Source of the DNA: Calonectria ilicicola
Taxonomy: Eukaryota > Ascomycota > Sordariomycetes > Hypocreales > Nectriaceae
DNA: 64,000 nt
Assembly: GCA_020809705.1 (NCBI GenBank)
Contig: CP085827.1
Location: forward strand, 4,092,001-4,156,000
Direction of reading: 5' to 3'
The notes under the pieces are model-generated. The model did no database searches and was not told the DNA's origin. It worked only from the letters and a program-made list of their open reading frames with translations. How positions within the stretch are numbered: position 1 is the first letter of the stretch; each line of letters begins with the position of its first letter. The translations under genes and the position numbers were made by a program. Below, one piece after another: positions 56,049 to 64,000 of the stretch.

Positions 56049-57246
56049 ATGACGCAGACAAGGAGGACGCGGATCGTCTGCATTGCTGACACTCACAATT
56101 GCACAGTCAAGCTACCCAAGGGCGATGTCCTCATCCATGCTGGCGATCTGACAAACCAAGGGAGTTATTCAGAAGTTTGTCTCAAACCCTGGCACAAACT
56201 TGCTTATACACACCATCACTGATCAATAACATAGCTGTCCAAAACTGTAAAGTGGCTTGAACAAGCCGATTTTGAAGCCAAAATTGTCATTGCAGGCAAG
56301 TCTGCTGTCGCCATTCGGAACGTTGCCAACAGAGATAGGGAACCATGATATCACGCTTGACAATGACTTTTTCCGGCAACATGGTCTTCACTATCACAAT
56401 CACAACATTCAGTCACCCGAGGAATGCATTTCGCTCTTTAACTCGTCAACATCCATAACATACTTGAACCATGAATCAGCAACCATCCGGTTATCTTCCC
56501 CATCAGGGCCGCATACCGAGTTCAAGATTTTTGGTTCTCCGTACTCCCCACGGGTTGGACTGTGGGCATTTTCATACGATGCTCCTCGGGATATCAGTAA
56601 CAGCTCAGATTTGACCCGTCTCTGGGACGATATTCCTTTGGATACGGATATTGTGGTGACTCATACCCCTCCGAGAAATCACTGTGACAAAACGACTGAG
56701 CATGAGGCTGTCGGATGCGAATCCCTTCGGCGAGCCCTCTGGCGGGTGAGACCTCGCCTTGCCGTCTGCGGTCATGTACATCCTAGCCGAGGATCTGAAC
56801 GAGTTACGTGGGATTTAGCTTCCCAAAGCTTCGGGTTTGAAGAAAAGAGCGCGGTACAGTGGCAAGATCCTGGTCAGGACAACAACAAGATCAGCCTCGT
56901 TGACCTCACCGGACGAAAGGGCCCTTCGCTCGCCAACGATGGCTGTCATCCATCGCAAATCTCTGACGAAATATCCGTTACGGCCTTGGAAACCTCGTCA
57001 TCTACCGCGAGCTGCGGCAAACTTGATGCCCAAGTCGACAGTAGCACGGTCGGGCTGGGAGATGGAGCTTCGCCGATAAGCAACCAAGCCGCTCTGGTGG
57101 GAAGGATGGGTCGGCTAGAAACTTGTGTGGTCAATGCCGCCATAATGAAAAGCAACTGGCCGCACTCGGGGGGGAAGCAGTTCAATAAGCCTATTGTTGT
57201 CGATGTTGATCTACCGGTATGGGATGGTACACCACCATCAGTATAG
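56049..57246 (+). CDS. Calcineurin-like metallophosphoesterase
   Basis: Metal-dependent phosphoesterase (Mpped/YfcE-like fungal branch); the substrate cannot be told. Exons 56049-56174, 56235-56295 and 56339-57246 give 364 residues. All five signature blocks are present: IADTHN (D14, H16), AGDLTNQG (D33), GNHD (N64, H65), VVTHTPP (H171) and CGHVHPS (H208, H210). Intron 1 uses a weak GTTTGT donor. Intron 2 is only 43 bp and starts with GC (CAG/GCAAGT), required to rebuild GNHD in frame. The region after 230 is poorly conserved and loop-like. No targeting signal. Confidence 0.87.
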
Positions 57247-60200
57247 GGTAGCATGTCCCATCCACCAACAAATTGATGCCCAACCAAGGTTGAGTAAGAA
57301 AGGCCTGTCCATGTGAATAACGGTGGATTAGTAGGAATTGAGCTCGTATCGCAGAGGCGAAGCCGATGCAACAGTTTCCCAATTCAACATAGACGTCCGT
57401 TGGTTTGAAAATCAGTCTTACGATCCCACAATATGGTCTGCATGGTGCGGATTCTAGAGCCTCCGTTTTCTTCCACGTCTCCTGTACACATTGGACGAAC
57501 GCTATCCACAACTTTGCCGTCGTTGCACCACCAATGCGAACGGTAAACGTGATACACGTCAGAATTCATCTTTACAGATCGACACGCTGGCAGGCTACTG
57601 ATTCGCATGACACTTTGTAGGGCCTCAATTCATGCCCTCTAGACCACTTACCCTAGACCAATCGCCGCGTGGTGGATTGCCAAGTAAATCTATGCGTGGA
57701 CCATATGGCCGTCCGGACTCGCCTTGCCTCGACGGGGCGCTGCCGCGGGCAGCAACTTACTCGCGCCCGGCTCGGGCAATTCCGTTGGACGATTACAGCC
57801 TCGTGTGTACACAACACCACTCTCCCCTTATCCCGCTGACCACGGGGACAAAGCCTCAGGCCAAACGTCATCATCACCCGCGCGCGCAAGTGAATGACCC
57901 CTCAAGGACCCCTCAGGCCGCAGATAGATTGAGGGGCCGCCGCTGACAAGCTGACCAACGGCGGGGGATTCACCGCCCGCGGGCAGAGGTTAAAGTGCAC
58001 CGTCGGGTGGCTGAGCGGGCAATTAATACAGAATAAGCATTTCAGGGTAAGATCCAGGGGTCCAATATAACACAGATTCAACCATTGTGTACACGGCCTT
58101 TCTTGGTCCAGAGTCTAGACGAGCCCGGTGACGCCCAGACCATCCCCGCGTTTGGCGACCAAGGACGAAAACTCATCAAACCACAAGGCACAGGGCCCGC
58201 ACGCCATCTCTGATCATCGACGGGGCGGCGGTGGAAAAGCTGGAGAGGGAATAGTGCCACAACGCGGGGTGGAGAGACATGGCTGAAGACCAAAAAAAGT
58301 GAGTTACTGTACATGTTCGGCCAAGTGCAGCATCTGAGGCATTTCGACGTGACTGGGCCAGGGGGAGCACGACGGCTTCAAAGAGGCATGGTGGGATGGG
58401 CACTTCTGTGTGTGTGTGGACTAGCTTTGACGCGGGATATTCTCTGTGCTCGGCTCTGGTAGGACTGTGAGGGATCCAATCGAGAGCCTCTATCGCCAAT
58501 CGCGGATGGGGATGGCTGCGGAAGCGCGTCCTTCCGCCGTCCAGTCAGCTCACGTCAAAGATGGACCGGCAAAGCAGCTACCCGGAGCTGTTCACCGTCG
58601 CCACCACCTCTTTTTTGCAGCTCACATGTCTTTTTCGTCATCTCACATAGCACGTGGAATCGATCATCTTGAGCATCACAATCGTCATAATCATCATCAT
58701 CATCGACGCAGGGGAGAAATGAGGAGAAAAATAATAATAATAAATAAAAAAAACCAGCTTTCACCTGAACCCACGTGGTGCCGGACCCTCCATCGCTCGC
58801 GGCCGTTGGATGATGGCCAAGGAACCCTACCAGAACGGGGAAGAGGGGCATGGAGGGGTTAGTGGACACCGTATGATGGTGGGCTGTTTATGTCATAGAC
58901 GTCGGTACGACGCTGAGCGTGTGCGTGTGAAACCGATGGAGGACCAAAAAAAAAAAAAGGCCCGGCACAGAGTGATTGGCGGCGTCGCTCTCCCTTGCCT
59001 GCCAGCTCTTGGGATTCTAGAATATGATCATCATCGCCGGCTTCCTGCTGGTCGAGATCCGGACACGCAGCTCGACACCGACTTGCACAACGTGCCCGGC
59101 GTCTCCAGAGAATGAAGCTGGAACCAGGGTCAACCTGGCGCAACCCAGTGATCATCATCAAGCCACACTCCGATCAGATCAGCCAGGTATTTTGGCGGGG
59201 TGGAGGAGACCCCATCGACGTTGCTCACTCAACCCGAGACGCCACCACTGGATTGAATCTTGTTGCTATTCCTATCGCAGGCTGTGGCCACTGCCTTTGT
59301 CTGGGGTCCACTGCCTCGGGGCACGTCAGAATGGGGGGCCCCTGGCTAAGTAGGAGCTTGGAGTTGCTGGTTCCCTGCTGGTGGCTCAATTGTCCCAGCT
59401 ACCTAGCTGTTGGCCTCGTGTCTGTCTGTCTGTGTGTGCACTGTCCTCGTTTTCGTGGCGGTCCCTCTTGGCCCAGTCAAACGGCATCGGCTGATGGATG
59501 CACGGCGCTGGCAATCGTCTCACAACCTCGCAGGAGATGGCGCCTCTGCTGCCAAGTCTTGATTCGTACACAATGGCCTCAGGGTGGACAGCTGAAAGCC
59601 ATATGATTCGACTACGTCTCCGTTCACGGGCCGGTCTCTGGGACGGCGTCGTCGAATTATAGGCCGCCGCTAGATCCGCTCCCTCCCGACGGAGACGCCA
59701 GTCAGAGGATCCAATCATGGCCGCTGAGCAGTAGCCCGCCCACGCCCGCTAACGGTAGTTGTGTCTTGCTCAGCCCAACGGTTTTGTGGGTGGCCGAGGA
59801 CACCCATATCCCTCCAAGTGGGTGAGTGACGGCCAGTCACAAGAGGCTGACCAGTAGCTTTGGTGGGCCATCTGACAATTTTGATCCGACGCTTTTATGG
59901 ATCTCGAGTGTTCGACTGTGACTTGCAAGATATTTTCTATTGTCATGCGCTAAGGGGAGAGAGTGCTCGATGAGCTCGAAAAGGTACCATCCATCGGCCC
60001 TTGGGATCTTGATTCTTGCCCAATGCGACCCTGGGTCGTATTCGTCCCCCCGTGACCAATCCCTCCAGCCGTGATATCGGCGATTCGAAACGGTTCGTGT
60101 CGGACCTACATCGACATCTAGGATTTAGACACCCAGGTAAACCATCACAGACAAAAGAAACTAGTTTTGTTAGTATGAACAGGGAGCCTGTGCACGTGTC

Positions 60201-63200
60201 GGACTTGTCGGACACGATGGATAAGACAAAGGCGCGTGCTGAAAGAGCATTGGAGATCGTCGGGGACTGGCCGAGAGATGCTTATGGATTCGGCGTAGCG
60301 ATTGGACTTTTTGCGTCTAGCCCCGAGCCAAAGCTATCGACGTGTGAACAACAATGGCTAGACTGGGCATGTTGGCAAGAGGCTGGTCAAGGGTGATGAA
60401 TGGCCAAATTGCAGTCACGGACTACGGGATCCGATGGCTGTGGTGGTGGACGTGTCGTCTCCAAATATGGATGCAAACTGGATGGTCTGTAGGTGACGTA
60501 CAACACCAACTCGCACCGATCTCGTCAGAAACCTCGACACGTTCATCTGGGTGTACACGACATGTTTTCTTATGTCGTCACCGTGCGGCTTGTTGGGGGG
60601 GGGGGATTGGCGGGCACTTGATTTGCAGAGAATACAGCGCACGAATGTCTCGCGGTCAGGCGTGCGCCAGATGACCATCGAGGGCCGTGAGTATAGAGCT
60701 AGCAGGCGATAGTGAGACGAGTATGCGCTATGATCTAGGCGGCAGATATCAAGCGGTTCATCTACAGGTGCCAGACTTGCACCACGTGGGCATGATTAGA
60801 CTGTCTATTTCTTGACGTGTGTACGATGCTATTTGGCAGAGTGAAACCGGATTCTCGGTTCTGGCACACTTGTTTGTTTGGAGGACACGACGAGATTGCC
60901 TTCTTTGGGTACGTGACGTCGAAGCTGCGTGGGGAACTGAAGTTTAAGCGGGGTCATATAGGCCCATTTCCATTACCTAGAGAGACGGACCTTGTAGTAG
61001 TGTTTTGGAGCTGTGGGACAAACGAGAGAGAAAAAAACACAGCTGAACAGCAGTATGCGCTATTTGATAGTCTTTGAAAACAAAAAGGAATAGAGCTTGA
61101 GACCCAATGTTTTGAGTTTTGCGTGTTTGAAAACATGAGCCGCAGCTTTCATGCTCGGCATTAAACCACACACTATCGCTCAATAGCTCGGGTGCGTGTT
61201 AAACCCCCTCCTCCGCTCTCTCTCTCTCCCAGGTTTCGAGCCAAGTTGCCGAACAAGGACGGGCACTGGGTCCATACCAGCGTAAACCAGCCATCTAGAG
61301 ATAGCCAACAGAGCCTCCAAAGAAGCCCTTGTCCAGTTTTGGATCCATACAGGGAGAAGCTGCCCCGTGGTGACATTTTAGTGTCGTAGGTTTGCACTTG
61401 TGACGATACACAGAAGGCCCCGTTGGTTGGTGAGGCATGTCTTGGCGAATGGCGAGACAAGGCCAAAAAGGATGAATCTAACCGGCTGCAATTGGCGGCG
61501 AGCGCATGCATTGCCACTTTTGATGAAACCAGCCGCCTGCCTCATGAATCCCCAGAACTAACTGCAAGGGCCTGTTTTTGACGGCAATAACAGCGTCGGC
61601 GGACCTACAGCTAGCACCTATGTGAGGGGGACCCTCCAAAAACAAGCACCCAGCCAGCACCTGGCCAACCCCGGCGCAGGCCTGGAGGACAGGGCAGCCA
61701 ACCACTAACCACTGCCACTACCGGCCCCCAACTTTCCAGAAACGGCCTCCCCTCTCCCCTCCTCTCCCCCAAGTATTAACTAATCAGGCCCGACCGCAGG
61801 CCGGCCCCCAGCAGGGCTGTCACAGGGAAGCACCTGGACGAGTGCTGCACGTTTACCGATGAGAATCTGCCGGTAGCATCCTGGTCAGCGTGGCCGCGCG
61901 CGAGAGCCAGCCAGAGCAGAGAGTCAAGCGCTTGTGTGACGAGCTGCGCAGGTGGTGTAGGGGACATGGATGGGAGATGGTGTCATGCAACAGCTTCACT
62001 TCACACGTCGGGCTTTGCCAGAAGCTGCAGGTCCGTCGGATGAGGCATGCGTCCAGGACAGGCAATGTTTTTCGGGACAGGCATCGTCTCACAGTTTGCC
62101 CCTTGGATGTTCAGCTTCCTTCCACGTACGCGGGCCGTGGGGGTGTATTTGCATCGCCCAGGTGGAGCGATAGAGCATCTCGCAGGGTGCATCCGATTGT
62201 TGTTATCCACGACGGGCCCACGGGCGGCCACGGCAACGAGGGCAAACAACAAGGACGGAGCGGGGGGACTGCGGGCAGGTGGCCTGGCGAGAGTGACGGG
62301 GGGAACTCGTCAAACCTGGAACTGCTGCGGGATGGGATGTGAGCTCTGGATCCTCGTGATGCCTTGCCATGCATGCCCGAGCGAGCCCACATCCATCCAT
62401 CTTCGGCCTTGTCAAGGGGAGCTGGAGCTGGGCTATTGCTGCAACTAGCTTGGAAGCTGCTCTGATAGGAAGAGCGGGATTGGTGTGAGTGGACTTTGCC
62501 CGTACCTCACGTACGCATGCGTGCCTGTGCCGTCTTGTTGGCCAACGTAACACCGGTTGGCTCTCTGGCTGCAGCGAGGAGAGAGACATCAAAGTCCTAG
62601 CTGTCGAGCATCGCCAAAGGGGCAGCAGCCGAGTGGGCAATTTGGCACCCACTTTGACGTCGTCGTAGCGAGGAACCGAAGGGGCCAGGAGGATGGGCGG
62701 CGCCATGTTAGTCGAGATGGTGAGGCGAGCACTCTCATCTCGTCAACTGCTGCTACTACCGCTACTACTACTGCTGGAGAAAGCATCGACAGACAGACAT
62801 TACATTAGCTAGTTAAGCAGTATACATATGTAAGGATACGTGTTGCTGTGATCTGAACAGATCGAACCAGGGAAGTGGCAGGGGGTTTGCAGTGGTAGGG
62901 TGGCCGTCGCCGCACATGAGGACCCAATCCGACCCAACAGCAGGCTGAGAGAGGTCGACCAAATCTGACGGGCTTGGTTTTTTAACCCTGATCCTTTCCA
63001 AGAAGGAACATAAAAGAAACGGAAAAAAGTGATAGACGGCGCAAAGTGCAGCAAGCTGGAGCTTACATTCCGTCAATTGCATTGCTGATCCCGGCGCACT
63101 TTGCAATTGGAACCGTACAAATCACATCTGGCGTCCCTTACCGACTCTTTGTATACAAAGGGATTCCTGGCGAGCGTTTAGTGAGGGTTTGTGCTCCGCA

Positions 63201-64000
63201 TGCACTGGCCACGATACACCATACATGTCGTACATCTGGCTGGCGGGCCATGGGCAAGCTTGGGCATGGGCCTGGTCCGTTGGCCAACGTAGCCGGCCAA
63301 CTTTGTACCACCATCCAGTTGTGGCCAAACCTGGTTGCGGCCAGCCCAACCACGCTGATGGACGTCCGGAGATGCACCTACATATCCCCGTGCTGATGGG
63401 ATGGGGGCTAGCGAGCGAGACAAGTGCAAGAGCAGGATGAGGAGAAGGAGGAGTAGAGCATCAAAGTGCAAGTGAGAAAGGGGTCGGTCGGCTGGTCTCG
63501 TTGTCTCTTCTTCTTCTTCGGCCCTTTGCGCTCCTCGCTGCTTCGCCTGATGAGCCCTGGCGAGCGGGATAGCTGCCAACGGAGGCGTACTATTTCGAGT
63601 ACCTGACCAAGGCCCAAAGTAAAGTCGCACCGCCCAGCGAGCTTCAGCTCTCGCGTGAGCCTCTAATTTACAGGAGTAAGGCACCTGGAGGGATCAGCCT
63701 CAACCCACTTGCACACCGCCTCTGGCAGCGCCAAAACGTCCCGCTCCCGGTCCGCTTGGCTCCCGTTGTCCTGGACGATCGGGCTGGCACCGCCTATCAC
63801 GCCCTTTGCGACCACATCCGCTTGCTCTTTTGGTCACTGTGGGAGGGTGCGTGACTCTGTATCTGGCTGGTCGACTGATGCACCTTGCAAGTGGGCACTT
63901 TTGGCTCTTATTTTGGGTTGGGCATTGTCTCACCACTGGCTTCCTCCACTCTGTTCGCTAGAGAAGAGAAATTCCTTGGATCTTGCTGTTTTCTTGCATG
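57247..64000. other. Gene-poor stretch at the window end
   Basis: About 6.75 kb with no frame showing a recognisable domain, splice-supported model or consistent codon usage. It contains simple repeats: ATC/TCA around 58680-58705, AAT at 58730-58745, an 11-G run at 60595-60605, CT at 61217-61231 and CTACTA at 62749-62775. It could be the long upstream region and leader of a gene beyond 64000, or host non-coding RNA. Confidence 0.5.

Noticed and set aside
60016..60396. 126-codon frame in the gene-poor region
   Set aside because: No recognised domain, no supporting splice context and isolated; cannot be told from chance.
60595..60605. 11-G run as a possible G-quadruplex
   Set aside because: A single homopolymer; may be sequence error-prone and gives no functional indication alone.

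Overview
The window is filamentous-fungal nuclear DNA. The genes are monocistronic and carry short GT-AG introns with CTRAC-like branch points. The protein set (INO80, TAF5, MED11, HSP90, Are2-type acyltransferase, Vps5, TeaR-like CaaX protein, bL31m, Alb1) points to an ascomycete, most likely a sordariomycete and possibly Hypocreales; that placement is inference from protein character, with no database search. I modelled 21 protein genes with phase-checked exons, plus seven intact intron-bearing tRNA-Glu(CUC) genes and one tRNA pseudogene.

Layout. 0.6-6.9 kb: INO80 ATPase (+). 7.3-22.4 kb: an accessory-looking stretch with scattered tRNA-Glu copies around an AATase-family acyltransferase (+), a divergent Ca2+/H+ exchanger (+), an aldo/keto reductase (-) sharing a promoter with a Zn2Cys6 regulator (+), a DUF829/PaxU-like alpha/beta hydrolase (+) and a small cupin (-). 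23-27.5 kb: a multi-finger zinc protein (+), an acidic orphan protein with an internal repeat and a SUMO-interaction-like motif (-), and Alb1 (-). 28.2-45.7 kb: conserved housekeeping block: Ytp1-like membrane protein (-), MED11 (-) divergent from TAF5 (+), Vps5 (+), bL31m (-) divergent from a mitochondrial flavin-reductase-like protein (+), HSP90 (+), sterol O-acyltransferase (-). 47.4-57.2 kb: a CCHC zinc-knuckle protein (-), a soluble PSD/PsiD-like pyruvoyl decarboxylase (-), a TeaR-like CaaX protein (-) and a metallophosphoesterase (+). 57.2-64 kb: nearly 7 kb with no supportable gene.

How the genes work together. Two head-to-head pairs join proteins of the same machinery: MED11/TAF5 (RNA polymerase II initiation) and bL31m/flavin-reductase-like (both with probable mitochondrial presequences). 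The reductase/Zn2Cys6 pair shares a promoter holding a 31-bp near-perfect direct repeat, a good candidate for pathway-specific autoregulation. HSP90 shows strong C-ending, GAG-rich codon choice, and the repeated tRNA reads GAG.

Most unusual: seven tRNA-Glu(CUC) genes with identical exons but introns of two length families, on both strands within 15 kb; two GC-AG introns; a CAX exchanger lacking the usual GN residues in both alpha repeats; and the 31-bp promoter repeat.
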